A stretch of 64,000 nucleotides of DNA, from positions 71,020,709 to 71,084,708 of the forward strand of contig CM068388.1 in assembly GCA_034770075.1 (NCBI GenBank). Direction: 5' to 3'. Position numbers and translations under genes: made by a program. This document shows positions 1 through 11,507 of the stretch, piece by piece. Position 1 is the stretch's first letter. Each line of letters opens with the position of its first letter. Under the pieces are notes generated by a model. It ran no database searches. It saw only the letters and a program-made list of their open reading frames with translations, and was not told the DNA's origin. This DNA is from Aralia elata. Lineage: Eukaryota; Streptophyta; Magnoliopsida; Apiales; Araliaceae.

Positions 1-1292
1 ACCATGGAGTAGGTTACCAGCAGTTGGGTTATGCGAAGTACTGTAGGGAATCGGTTGTTTCAGGGACCACATATAACATATTTACCCTTGGAAGAAGTCA
101 TTTAACATTATAAAAGAGTGCAAAATAGGCATTACACAGTGGAAAAGATATCTCATAGAGGTGGTGGATAAAAGTTATACCAACCCTTCACCACCCACAA
201 AATAATCCTACAGTGGGATAACACAAAATAATTACAAGGAAGGAACAGGATTAGTTTCCATTGATTTGTCCAATTTTCTCTCCCCCCCCCCCTTTACAAA
301 TGAACCCCAGGTGCGCAAGCTTTGCATAGGTGCCTTGGTTGAGATATTTTTTAACTCAAAATTGTTTTGAATTCATTTAACTTTAGACAATACAATTATG
401 AAAATTATAAACTGCTTAAAAAGTACTACTAAATAAAAGATCTATTGTATTCAAAAGTTAAATGAATCACATCAATTTTAAGTTTGAAAATGTCTCATAA
501 TGACTTTGAAAAGTCAATTTTGATCTTATATTTTGGAACGGTATGAGGGTTGATGGTTTTTCTTAAATAGAAAATATTCCTTTTTTTTTGGTTGTCCTGG
601 ATTAATTTTTAATTTCCTTGAAAAGGAAAGAGGCAGTTAATGTAGTTCCTTGTGTTTCTTAAGATGATTTCATATGCGGCTCTGAGAAAATTTTGCAGGC
701 CAGCCTCAATCACCTGGCACAACGTTTTCTTTGCATGCTTGATCCATATAACTTACAATAGATGAGAAACTGAGCACAAAACCAGTGGTGTGTGGTACTG
801 TGGTGTTATCAGATGACTCATAGTATACCATTTCAACATATTATTTCAAAATCGTTGTTTGTTTGTTTGTTTTTGAGTGTTTTATAATGTTCCTCTTGTT
901 GATGTGGTTCCACGTTGACACCATAGTCACTGCTGTCACTACTATATGTCATACTTCTGAGATCAGTGCAATGTTGTACGCTTTGGTTGCTCATGCATTG
1001 TGGATCAATTCTTGTGACTTTCTGAGAGGAAATACAAAGAACATTATACCATTTCATGCATGCATATAACATAAAATAAAACCAGCTGTTTTATATCCTC
1101 AAGTATATTAACATATTGCACAAAAAATTTAGCATATGTATAGTCTTGTTCTTTTTGGATGGTTTTGTGAAAGCATGAGCTCACTGTTTGACAAATCACT
1201 GTGATGGTGGGAATCTCTCTTTTACTTGTATTTTGATTTGATTTGATTTGATTTTTATGTCCATTTGGTAACTTAAATTGCTTTTATTGCAG
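1..1292 (+). other. Intron at left edge of the GFAT gene
   Basis: No coding segment recognised. The first visible exon starts right after the acceptor at 1291-1292, so this stretch is read as intron sequence, with the amidotransferase-domain exons lying left of the window. It holds a C-run near 283-292 and a MITE relic (340-548). Confidence 0.6.
340..548. mobile_element. Truncated Stowaway-like MITE relic
   Basis: The right half matches the complete MITE at 12,287-12,544: both share the tract around AAAAGTACTAC, the CTCATAATGACTTT/CTCGCATTAACTTT block and the end word TTTGGAACGG. The left terminal repeat is missing. Related copies therefore lie in or near introns of two unrelated genes in this window. 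Confidence 0.55.
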
Positions 1293-4200
1293 GAGTATCC
1301 AGGCAATGCTAGCAACGGCGCCTCATTTAATGATGCTAAATTTATTTCAACTAATGGGCAACCTAAAGAACTCTTCTTATCCAGTGATGCTCATGCCCTA
1401 GTTGAACACACAAAAAAGGTCTTGGTAATTGAGGATGGTGAAGTTGTTCATCTTAAGGTATTTTGTTTCACATCACCTTCTATTAAGTTCTTCTTGCTAT
1501 TATTTGTATGGAGTTGGTGATTATCTTGTCCTTTTCTGCGTAACTGCGTCCTCAAGAATAGTTCTTTTGTACATATTTCTCTTTTTTAATTATTTAAGAA
1601 ATCAAGCTCTTTATACCATAAAATTAGTCCTCAATGTGTTCTTAAAAATGGCTGTATGCAATCATTTAAAATGGTACAGAATGGCTAAAAGAGGTGCATC
1701 TTAAATGATGTTTTAGCAAAGTTCAATAGGTTTTGCCAAATGGTACTTTCTACTGTTACAGATTGTTTTCATATTTTAATTTTAGTTTGTTGGTTTATAT
1801 GAATCTCCATAATTATATGATTTCTATGCTTCTTAAAATGTGGTATGTTGTGTTTGATAAAAGGATTTCCTGGACTACCCATATTCTTAGAGGAGACCTA
1901 TCCATGTAACAAATGGTTTATGGATGGGATTTGATAATTTGCATTGATTTGATAGACAAGATTGACCATTTTATAATCCTCATGTTTGGGCCCAAACTTA
2001 TCAAAAATATGATTGCTAAGCTTCTTAAAAAGTGATATGTTGAGTATTGATAACAGGATTTCCGGGATTCCCATATCCTTAAAGTAGACAGATCCATGTA
2101 ATAAATGGTTTATGTATGGGATTAGACAGTTTTTATGGGTTTGATGGCCAAGATTGACCATTGGCCGTCCCCATGATTGGGCCCAAACTTGCCTGTCCCA
2201 CAAAAATAAATAAATAAATAAATAAATAATGAGATTGACCATTGGCAGTCTCATACAATCTATAAGGAGAAACTCAGGCCTTGATTTTACAACTTGTGAG
2301 CTTAGAAATACCAAACCATTTCATTTCTTGCTCTATTCAAAATTTTCATTTACAATATATATATACACACACACACACACAATTATTCCTTTCTTTTAGG
2401 ATCTCTTCTTCATGCTTAGGTGATTCAGTACTAAGTTCATTGTAAACTAATTTCATTGATTAATCACAAAAGAATATATAATATACCAAGGAGAATGGTT
2501 AGTATCCTTCTTCATCTGTTTGAGCGACACATTTAAAATAAATAAACCTAATGGTTTAAATTCTTTATTTCCCATAGGCAGTATTTAAATATCTGGGCAC
2601 TATTAAAGAGCTGATAGGAAACATATATATTACTCCCTCTGTCCCATAAAAGACGTCTTAAGTACACTTTTCACACTATATTTATATTTAAGAAAAGCAA
2701 AAGTGGAGGACAAGAAAATAATTTCCCATTTTACCCATAATGGCCCCATGCAAGTACACTAAATATTCTTTCTTATTCCTAAAAGTAGTGGACCCTATTT
2801 CAGAACTTTTGAGGGTAAAATAGACTATATATAACATTTTGCATTTGAATTGTGTACTTTAGAGTTTAGACATCTCTTATGGGATAATTTTTTTGGTACT
2901 AAAGTCATCTTTTGTGGGACAGGGAGTGTGTTTTTTTGAAAAAAAAAAGTGGTGGAACATATATATTTGTACCTGCCATGGATACGGATTATGAGTGTTG
3001 AACTCTTACTGCTTTCAAAAAAGAAAAAAAGAGTATTGAACTCTTGTTAAGCAGATGTCAGATGATATATCAGCACTTTCTACTTCAATGATTATATCAA
3101 GCAAAAGGATAATAAAATGTTATAATTAGCTTTGCCAGAAGCAAAGTAACATTTTCGCGTATGATAAATCAATTCCAAATTTCTAATATGATCTTGTATC
3201 GAATTCTGTCATATGAATGATGTGATATATGACTGCAGACAAGACTTAATTTCTTAGATCCTCTAGATGTATTTAAATGCTGAAATTTTTGGTTCTCGCA
3301 TCTATCCAGTTGATTTTATGATCAAGGTTCTCAGTCCGATATTGCGTTTTATTTTCAGTGCTCTGTAGTAATGAATTTCTAGGGGCTTGTACTTGCGGTA
3401 GCTAAGATAACTTGCCAAATATGGCTCTTATGAGTTTCTGTATAATCAACCTGATTTGTCCTTGTTGCTTTTTTTTTTGCCTCCCACAACCCACAAGCAT
3501 AAATGTTAAATTTGTACCATCTTTCTCTGTGCTTGGCATGCATGCACGCCATGCTTTGTGATCTCTTGCTTTAGTGCTAGCTGTCCTCTTTATAAGTGTT
3601 GATTTCTTTCTAAATGATATGAGTTGTGTATACCAATTGTTATATATTGTAAATATCAAGACATATTTTACATTTAATATTGGTGGCTTCAGGATGGTGG
3701 CGTGTCAATCCTCAAGTTTGATCATGGCAAAGGAAAAAACAATGGCACTGTGTCTAGGCCTGCTTCTGTACAACGTGCATTGTCCATTCTTGAGATGGAG
3801 GTTGAGCAAATAAATAAAGGCAAATATGAGCATTATATGCAAAAAGAGATTCATGAACAGCCTGAATCTTTGACAACAACAATGCGGGGGAGACTGATAC
3901 GTGGTGGTTCAAGCAAAGCCAAGACTGTTCTTTTAGGTGGACTGAAGGATCATCTCAAAACTATCAGGAGAAGCAGAAGGATTGTTTTTATCGGTTGCGG
4001 CACCAGTTATAATGCTGCTTTAGCTGCAAGACCTATTTTGGAAGAACTTTCTGGTCAGTGCTCAATAACTGTATTGTACTAAAGATAATGATGTTTTATC
4101 ACTTGATTATTACCAGTTTTATGTGTATTGCACAGGTATACCTGTTACAATGGAGATAGCTAGTGATTTATTGGATCGGCAGGGACCAATTTACAGAGAA

Positions 4201-7200
4201 GATACAGTTGCTTTTGTTAGTCAGTCTGGTGAAACTGCTGATACGTTAAATGCATTAGAGTATGCCTTAGAAAATGGTGCATTATGTGTTGGTATTACGA
4301 ACACTGTTGGTAGTGCGATTGCAAGGAATACACACTGTGGTGTTCACATAAATGCTGGCTCTGAGATTGGTGTAGCGAGTACGAAGGTAAATAAATTGTT
4401 TTCTAAGTCTTCCATTTGACATATCTCCAATGACTTTGCAATATCATCATTTTGATCAACAGGCGTATACGAGTCAAATAGTCGCGATGGCTATGTTGGC
4501 TCTAGCAATTGGCAGCGACACAATATCTAGTCAAGCAAGAAGAGGAGCTATCATAGATGGTCTATTTGATTTACCTAGTATGTCTTGGTTTGCTGCTCCA
4601 CTCATATGTTGCACAAATATTTTTATTCCTTCCTTCACCTAAACGTGGATGTGTAAACAAGCCCACGGTATTTTTATAGGTTGCCTGTTCAATATGTGTG
4701 TATTTATATATGTGCTCATATTGAATTACTTTGCAGGCAAAGTAAGAGAGGCTCTGAAGCTTGACGACGAGATGAAAGATCTTGCACAGTTACTGATTGC
4801 TGAACAGTCGCTTCTTGTGTTTGGTAGAGGGTACAACTATGCAACAGCACTAGAGGGTGCTTTGAAGGTAAAGGAGGTGGCACTTATGCACAGTGAAGGA
4901 ATACTTGCTGGTGAAATGAAACATGGTCCTCTGGCTTTAGTTGATGAAAACCTCCCAATTGTTGTTATTGCTACCCGAGATTCATGCTTCAGGTTAGTTG
5001 TAATTAAGAAAGGTTACTTGATAAGGAAATTATGATGATGTTTGAGTGACATTTTTGGTTTTGGACAGCAAGCAGCAGTCAGTTATTCAACAACTGAATG
5101 CTCGCAAAGGTCGATTAATAGTGATGTGTTCGAAAGGAGATGCAGCATCTGTGAATGTCGGTAAATCTTGTCGAGTAATTGAAGTTCCTATGGTAGAAGA
5201 TTGTCTGCAGCCAGTAATTAACATAGTCCCACTTCAGGTTGGTTTAGTTGTGCCATTTATAGATATAATCTGAACCATCTTTTCCTCATTTAATAAAGTG
5301 GCAAACCTGGTTGTAAATATCAACAGTAAATAGTACTAAATCACAAATTTCTTACGTGATAATACTAATGGCATGCAGTTTAGGCATCTGGATTCTTGAT
5401 ATGCTAGTAAAGAACCAAAGATATAGTTAGAGTATCTAATCTTGGTGTGGGGGGACTATATCTATGTACTCTAGCTTGGGAGGTTTTTCTTTATTGATTC
5501 GGATTTGGGATAAATTTCCTCATATGTGATCCTGGCTCACATTTGGAGGAGCAGATAAAATAGATGCAGTTCTGGGAACAAATCAAGCAGTTGATAGATT
5601 TTAAATTTTTCTATAGAAAACAGAATTTTATTAAACGAATAGAGAGATTTTAAGTAGACTGGGGACATGAGACTACTAACTCTATAAAAAGTGGAAAAAG
5701 AGAAGAGAATACTCAAAAAGAGCATCTTTCCAGTGTTTATAAAGATGAAACTGAGAATGCCCCTGAAGGCATCCATTGTAGAGGCAGAAAGCAAAGTAAG
5801 AAAATTGACCCTATCTTGCGACAAATCAAACAATAGATCAATGTCCCTGAAAAGCCGAGCATAAGTCTTGTTCTGAATTTCTTAATCAAAACATCTTAGC
5901 ATCTTTTCTCCTATAGTTTCTGAATTGAGTAAGCAACAAATCCTACATCAAAGCAGGACATTCTCACTCCGCCCCAAATACATGAAATATAGAGTTCCAC
6001 AAGCCCCAACCAATTGCACAGTGCAAAATGTGAGTGTGTCTCAACATTCTGCTAGCACATAAAATGATAAAAAAAAGTTTGGAGATAAAGCCTTGTGGAG
6101 TCTGAGCTATTTATGAAGCATATTTATATTCAGCCTTTGTCAAAATAGCGACTAAATAAATGTCTAAACCTTTGTCTTCTATATGACAGAAAGTCAAAAG
6201 AAATGGAACCGGAGGACAGAGAACGAGTCAGGAAGGAGAAATAACTCTTACATGAAAAAGTGCTAGAAGAGTCTAGACCAAACTCATTTAACATAAGTTA
6301 CAGGAGAAGTGGAAATCTATTTCGAATTCACTAAATTAATCAGACACCAACTCATCCCTAAAACAATCAAAATTCGGAAGTATGTAATCATGAACAATAA
6401 ATTCAGAACTCATGCTAAGTGAATATGCAAAAGACGAGTAAAATCCTGAAAAACTGAACCTGACCCACCCAAATGTCTTCCAAAAAAAATATTAGCCCCC
6501 GTCCTAACTTATACATAAACAAGGCCCAAAAGAGAGAAATCTTTCGGAATAAATTTTCAAGAATTCGAATGAGTAACATAAATCCCATGTTTGGTATCTC
6601 ACACACTCGTATGATACAGAACTTTCTCCTGATGATCCTATGCCAAAGGGAAGTTGGTTCTAAGGGTAATCTCCAAAGCCATTTACCCACCAAGGTGAAA
6701 TTATTAAGGATCATATTACTCAACTCCAATGGCCGCAATTTCTATTTACTCTTCCTGTGCCATTGAAGATGGTTATAATTTCCTTCTCTTTTCAGCTTTC
6801 ACCTATTAATTATTAATCCCTCCTGGTTATGTTTTGTTATTTCAATGCACTGATTTCAGAGGAACTTTTGGAAATAAACTTAGTAGAGGGAGTATTCTGG
6901 TGCTATATCAATCCCTTGTTGACATTGATAGTTGTTATTTTTATTATTTAAACTCATAGTTTTAGACTTCCAGTTCTTGAAACAACTGGATTCAATATCA
7001 ATTTCGTATTGTAATGAATCTGTATTTTAAGCACATGACTGACCATTAATTGTTATGCGTGTGATGCGTTTTATATATTTTTATTTACCATTAACTTTGA
7101 TTAATTATATTTCTGAAGCTGGGAAAAGACAAAAAATCAAGTTCTATAGATGCATTAACCTTTGTATATATATGTTCATGTGTCCCCGGTACATTATGTT

Positions 7201-7357
7201 GTCTAGTAAAACTTCTAGCGTGATTAAATGCTCAAAATTTCAGTTTTATTAACTTTCTTTCTTTTTTGTGCAGTTATTGGCCTACCATCTAACTGTTTTA
7301 CGGGGCTATAATGTCGACCAGCCTCGGAATCTGGCAAAGAGTGTGACAACTGAATGA
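1293..7357 (+). CDS. GFAT: Glucosamine-fructose-6-phosphate aminotransferase (isomerizing), 3' part
   Basis: Converts fructose-6-phosphate and glutamine to glucosamine-6-phosphate, the first step towards UDP-GlcNAc, in the cytosol. Seven exons are visible: 1293-1457, 3693-4053, 4136-4386, 4463-4577, 4737-4992, 5069-5237 and 7274-7357. All have GT-AG borders and consistent phases (0,1,0,1,2,0), giving 466 residues up to a TGA at 7355-7357. The family is about 680 residues, so the N-terminal glutamine amidotransferase domain with its catalytic Cys lies off the left edge. Both SIS sugar-isomerase domains are present: first GCGTSYNAAL, SQSGETADTL and EIGVASTK (residues about 145-260), then RGYNYATALEGALKVKEVAL and GEMKHGPLALV (about 310-360). 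The protein ends in LAKSVTTE, the typical family terminus. No break is seen. The last intron (2,036 bp) holds a LINE relic. Confidence 0.95.
1828..2195. repeat. Two-copy tandem duplication in GFAT intron
   Basis: Two diverged units of about 190 and 177 bp (1828-2018 and 2019-2195). Both start with GCTTCTTAAAA, both carry CCATGTAA(C/T)AAATGGTTTATG, and both end near GGGCCCAAACTT. Non-coding. Confidence 0.7.
2204..2380. repeat. Microsatellites (AAAT)n and (TA)n(CA)n
   Basis: A perfect AAAT run lies at 2204-2230 and a TA tract passing into CA repeats at 2355-2380, both within a GFAT intron. Confidence 0.8.
2632..2927. mobile_element. Stowaway-like MITE
   Basis: Terminal inverted repeats: left ACTCCCTCTGTCCCATAAAAG; right, read in reverse, CACTCCCTGTCCCACAAAAG. 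The TIR type and the TA next to the left end fit the Tc1/mariner (Stowaway) class. About 296 bp with no coding capacity, inside a GFAT intron. Confidence 0.8.
5530..6740 (-). mobile_element. LINE (non-LTR retrotransposon) 3' relic in the last GFAT intron
   Basis: The minus-strand frame at 6415-6738 carries LVGKWLWRLPLEPTSLWHRI and later KLGRG and EDIWVG. These are hallmarks of the region after the reverse transcriptase in plant L1-type ORF2. Further along the minus strand, broken frames keep LHKALSPNF and NVETHSHFAL, resembling the terminal zinc-binding (zf-RVT) region. Many stops and frame changes show it is dead. The left limit is uncertain. Confidence 0.7.
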
Positions 7358-8599
7358 AGAAGGTTGGTTTATAAGAAAAGTTTACCTAGCTAATTGGTTT
7401 TAAACATGGTGAAAAAAAGGGAACTACATCGGAACCCAGATCAGGCCTTAGCTTAGGTTGTTGGGATCATATTCTTCTTTGTTATCCCTGCTTGGCCTCT
7501 CTGGAACAACTATAGCTGACAGAATGACGCTTATGCATTTTATCTGACTTAATCCTGGTCGAATTGCAGCAGAGACTAACTTGAGATTTGTTCAGTGTAA
7601 CATGTAGGTGGTTTATTGCATTTGTTCACGTCTCATCGTGTTCTGAATTTCAGCTTATTGGTCCGATTTTGTGGTTGGTTTTTGAGAGAGACATTTGCTC
7701 AGTGTTACATGTAGGTGGTTCATTACATTTTGCGCAGGTCTCGTCGTGTTATTTATGAATTCATCTTATTGGTCTTTTCTTGGTTCTGTTTTTGAGTTTG
7801 AAGTTATTATGTTTGATGAGGATATGACAAAATGCTGTGTAAAATACCATCGAATCTAATCCATAGCTTAAATCGGTATGTTTTCCATTCTTAAAAGACT
7901 AATCTGTTGGCCTTTCTGAGAGAATCCTATTATTCCTACCACATCCAGGTTTCAGAATCACCATATTTATAACTCAGCTATGGTTAGGGGCACCATTTCT
8001 ATGTGTTTGATATTTAGATAATGGTTTTGCCCATCTAGCATTAGGAATCCAGTGTCTCACAAAGTTTACACAAGTTGAACAATATTTGAAGCCGTGAACA
8101 AAATATTTGTCTTGTGAATAAAAAATTCTACACTGGAAAAAAGATAAAATTATCTGAATCATTGTCGGCTGTTGGATATGGTCGAGAATTAAGGCATAAC
8201 TTGTGGGAACTTGATAACTTGTGAGCCAAATCACCTTCAGATATCTTCAAGCCATTTTTTGTCACAAGGGCCTTGTGTTTTCAGCAAGGATTCTTTACTC
8301 CCAGTTCACCCCATTTCTTGACAGTACTTTATCCCAATTTTCATTTGGACAATACTACCGGCTCTACTGCAAATACTAACAGTGTGATTAATTCTATTTA
8401 GTTCATTGCAGATACTAACAAGGATCATTTTCTACATAGCTACTTTATCTTTCTCTTTATCAATAACAAATTGGAAAAGTACCTATGCTGCAGCTCATGA
8501 TGTCTTCTTTTGTTCAAGTTGTCATATGTGCACCTCGCCTCCTAATAGTCTTGGGTGAGTTCTCTTGACCCTATTGAATCGTAAGGAGACTAGCCCTTA
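7358..8599 (+). other. GFAT 3' flank with a two-copy repeat
   Basis: It contains the probable GFAT 3' UTR and a two-copy tandem repeat of about 107 bp (7585-7691 and 7692-7798; shared core CAGTGTWACATGTAGGTGG). Nothing else was recognised between the GFAT stop and the DC1 relic. Confidence 0.5.
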
Positions 8600-10155
8600 C
8601 TATATTTGGTCCGAACATGCACATTCTACTGTGAGTAGAAAGGTACAGGTTGCACATTCAAGGACTGGTTCACCATCGTCAATGTCCTCACCACAACTGC
8701 CACACATAGCCTGCTGCTTTTTATTTGAAGCAAACGTAAGACCGTGTGGGTGCATGTTGTCAACTTTAATGGTAGCTCCATACTTGATATTTGAGTAACT
8801 GTCATCTGGACGAATGCAGCTCGTGTGAAAGGATTGATCGCATTCGCGACAAAAATAGAGCCAGAAGTTTGTGTTTATTTCCTCCTCGCATATCTCACAG
8901 TAGAATAGATCCGGATGATTTTTCACAAGGGGATAGGTCAAGGGGATGGGATGTGGGTCCCATCTGTGCCTAACTGTTCCTGGCATAAAGGTATGATTAT
9001 TATCTAGATAATAATTGCATTTTTCACATCCAAACCCCAAACCAAAGAATTTATTTTCGCTTCCAGTGCAACGGGAGATTTTAAGTTGATTAAGTGGGTG
9101 CTTGTGAGCTTCATGTTTGATCTTGTTGGGTAGTGAAGCACACCCGATATCAATGTAGAATGTGCAGGTTTCACAATAAAAGAATATCCCGTTGCAAACA
9201 CTTTTTTACAGAAATTACACTCGAAGTAATTATAAGGCTCCAGAAATTGACCTCTTACGAGCTTGTGTTCTGGGTGAGATGGGTGTTGCAATTCTTCTGG
9301 AAGCTCGACGCAAAATCTATGGATAAAGAAGTTACATTCTGCACAACCGTAGAATGAACTACTCACGATAGGGGACACGCACGCATTGCATATCATTTGA
9401 TCTTCCATTCGTTTCACCTCATTAGTATTGTTCCTTTTATGTTCATCGAAAAGGATCAATGGATGATCTTTATGAGCCCAATACGTAATATGCTCTGCTG
9501 CTGTGCTCATATCATCTGTAAGACTAATCCCCATGATCAATTGTTGCTTTATTGGATCCAGGGAGGATTCATCAGGCACTGGAAGGTGCAACAACTTAGG
9601 CTTATCAGCTCCATCATTCTCATTTTCGCTAGAACTGAAACCAAAAGTTTTAGAATGTTATTTACATGGGCAAATTAATATTCCAAGAAACTAAAAGGGT
9701 TTGACCCAATGGTTACCCCTTGTGTACCAAGAGGGTGTGGTTCTGAACATTTGGTAGTGAATGAGATGGGTGTGTTTGACCCCATGGTTATACCCCCGCC
9801 CCTTGTGTACCAAGAGGGTGGGGCTTTGAACATTTCCAGTGGCTGAGATGGGTGTGTTTTGTGTTTTTAGATTCTATCAAAAACTAGCAAAAAGAAAATG
9901 CCAAGAAAGGAAATGCCAGAAAAGTGAAAACTGAACCTCAAAATCAAGTCTAGTTCCATCTCCGTGGATGTAGCACATTGTATATGCGCAAAATATCTGC
10001 AATCAGCAAATAAAGCCACCTACTTGGATTCATCTTCTCAGCACAGACACTGCAACCCTGTCGGAAAGTACGATATCGTTCTGGAAGAGAGTAAGCAAGC
10101 ACCAGAGGGTGTTCATGATGAACAAAATTAATGGTGGTTGGGGAAGTACCTCTTA
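8600..10155 (-). pseudogene. DC1 (Cys/His-rich C1-like) domain gene, broken
   Basis: DC1 repeats are plant zinc-binding modules related to the C1 diacylglycerol-binding domain; the functions of most members are unknown. Two exon segments are visible. About 10155-9937 has HHEHPL, CSVC and then, in another frame, ADCRYFAHIQCAT. 9634-8600 has CNACV, CAECNFFIHRFC, CETCTFYIDIGC, CEKCNYYL, CEICEEEIN, CRECDQSFHTSC, CGSCGEDI and CATC. The intron 9936-9635 has GT-AG borders and keeps phase 2. At least two frameshifts break it: near 10,000-10,012 inside a C-x2-C pair, and near 9,197-9,203 where an extra GT (or a loss of one base) follows CNFCKK. An in-frame stop lies two codons before the first HHEHPL block and no ATG follows it, so the 5' end is also missing. 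Stop at 8600. Sequencing error cannot be excluded for a single shift. Confidence 0.8.
9700..9858. repeat. Two-copy minisatellite in the DC1 intron
   Basis: Two units (9700-9774 and 9775-9858) share TTTGACCC(A/C)ATGGTTA, CCTTGTGTACCAAGAGGGTG and GAGATGGGTGTGTTT. The second has about 9 extra bases (TACCCCCGC region). Confidence 0.8.
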
Positions 10156-10329
10156 ATATTTATAGGAAAACCATGGTTGTGGGTTATCACAGCCAACTGC
10201 CTATGACAAAAAACTTAAAACAACATGGTTGTGGTTAATAAAATGATAAATTTTTATTAATGAAATTGATGAAATGACAAAAATCAGCAGTAATTAAATA
10301 TTTGTACCATAGTCAATTAGTTGTGGTTG

Positions 10330-10640
10330 TCACTATTAGAGAATAACAACGCAACGAAAAATAATAGCACAAACAATCACACAAGATGCAAAATTTAGGT
10401 GATTCTGGTTCACCTAAATGTTGGGCTAGTCCCTGATCGGCGACAGATCAATTTCACTATCTTCAGGATTTTTGTGCATCATACAATGCAAGATCCCCTT
10501 CTTATATAACACAATATAAAAAATCTTAATTCAACCTGAAAGTACAAAGTTATCCCTCCAAATTTACCTACTCGCCCTTCTCTCCAAGAATAGGCCCAAT
10601 GACTTTTTGGGTACCTTTCAGATCAGACTTCACCATTCAC
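10330..10640 (-). mobile_element. Possible Copia-type LTR fragment
   Basis: Minus strand resembles the R/U5 part of Copia LTRs: a tract reading AGGTGAACCAGAATCACC followed by short AT-rich DNA. No matching second LTR or terminal repeat was found. Weak call. Confidence 0.3.
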
Positions 10641-10657
10641 CAATAACAGTCGCATCC

Positions 10658-10765
10658 GGTTAATTGTGGTTGTCACACTCAATATATATATATGGGAAAA
10701 ATATAAGCACAGGTTAATTGTGGTTGTCACACTCAATATATATATATGGGAAAAATATAAGCACA
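10658..10765. repeat. Perfect 54-bp tandem duplication
   Basis: Two apparently identical 54-bp units, each starting GGTTAATTGTGGTTGTCACA and containing an (AT)n stretch, lie back to back (10658-10711, 10712-10765). The lack of divergence suggests a recent slip or duplication, or an assembly artefact. Confidence 0.9.
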
Positions 10766-10788
10766 CAGCTGTGTAGTGTATAATAGGT

Positions 10789-10837
10789 TATAGCGACGAT
10801 TTTCCAGGGCTATAGTGACAGTTTGTCCGTCGCTATA
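10789..10837. repeat. Short hairpin with TATAGCGACG arms
   Basis: Perfect 10-bp arms (TATAGCGACG at 10789-10798, CGTCGCTATA at 10828-10837) around a 29-bp loop that contains another GCTATAGTGACAG word. The wording resembles subterminal repeats of CACTA-type or other DNA elements and recalls the foldback at 35,617-35,775. Confidence 0.45.
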
Positions 10838-11099
10838 AACAGAATTAGTATTTCAACCAAAAGTTTAGTGGTCAAAACCACCGTTGTTAAATTTAGTGGT
10901 TCCCTCTATAATTGAGGTTAAAAGCAGTGTGTAGAGAATGGAAATTCTCAAGACCTTGCCAATCTCAACAAATTAAGTCAGTAGCAGCATCTGCATAAGA
11001 CAAGGTTAGATATTAACTGAAACTTAACCATCATGAAACCAAAGACCTGAAACAGAAGTGCTTCATATTCAACAACCTACAAAGCTGAAAGAGTTCAAT

Positions 11100-11507
11100 C
11101 ACGTTACAACTCTCTCTCTCTCTCTAGAGGAAGCTCATCTTATTTATTTACAGAAGCACATATTTGCAGAAACTGTTGATACTGAATTACTGATCCCATT
11201 GAAGACTGTGTCCAGCTGCATCTTGGTTTAAATTTTATATTGTAAAAGCAGTGATGGTCGGTCGATGTAAAGAGAGTCGCCTCTGGAGATGATTCATCAA
11301 TGGTCGGTAGATCCGACATTGCTAGCTTCTGTATAGCTAAAGTTGAGACATAAATCATGCATCAAGCCGAAACAGTGGAGAATTGAAGAGCACCCAAACT
11401 TAAGATTATGAGATTATTGTTGAAGTCCATTAAATAAGACGTCATATCTACAAAAGTAAAAAGTTCATTGAAGGAGGACAGTATAATCCTATTGATCCGC
11501 CTTGGGT
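11100..11507 (-). other. 3' UTR region of the RETICULATA-like gene
   Basis: Downstream of the stop at 11508-11510 on the minus strand. It includes a CT microsatellite (about 11,110-11,126). The poly(A) site was not determined. Confidence 0.4.

Noticed and set aside
1..1292. Upstream GFAT exon within the left edge
   Set aside because: No frame resembling the amidotransferase domain or the linker before residue 1 of the visible exon was found in this stretch.
1429..1704. Plus-strand ORF of 91 codons
   Set aside because: It overlaps the end of a GFAT exon in another frame and continues into the intron.
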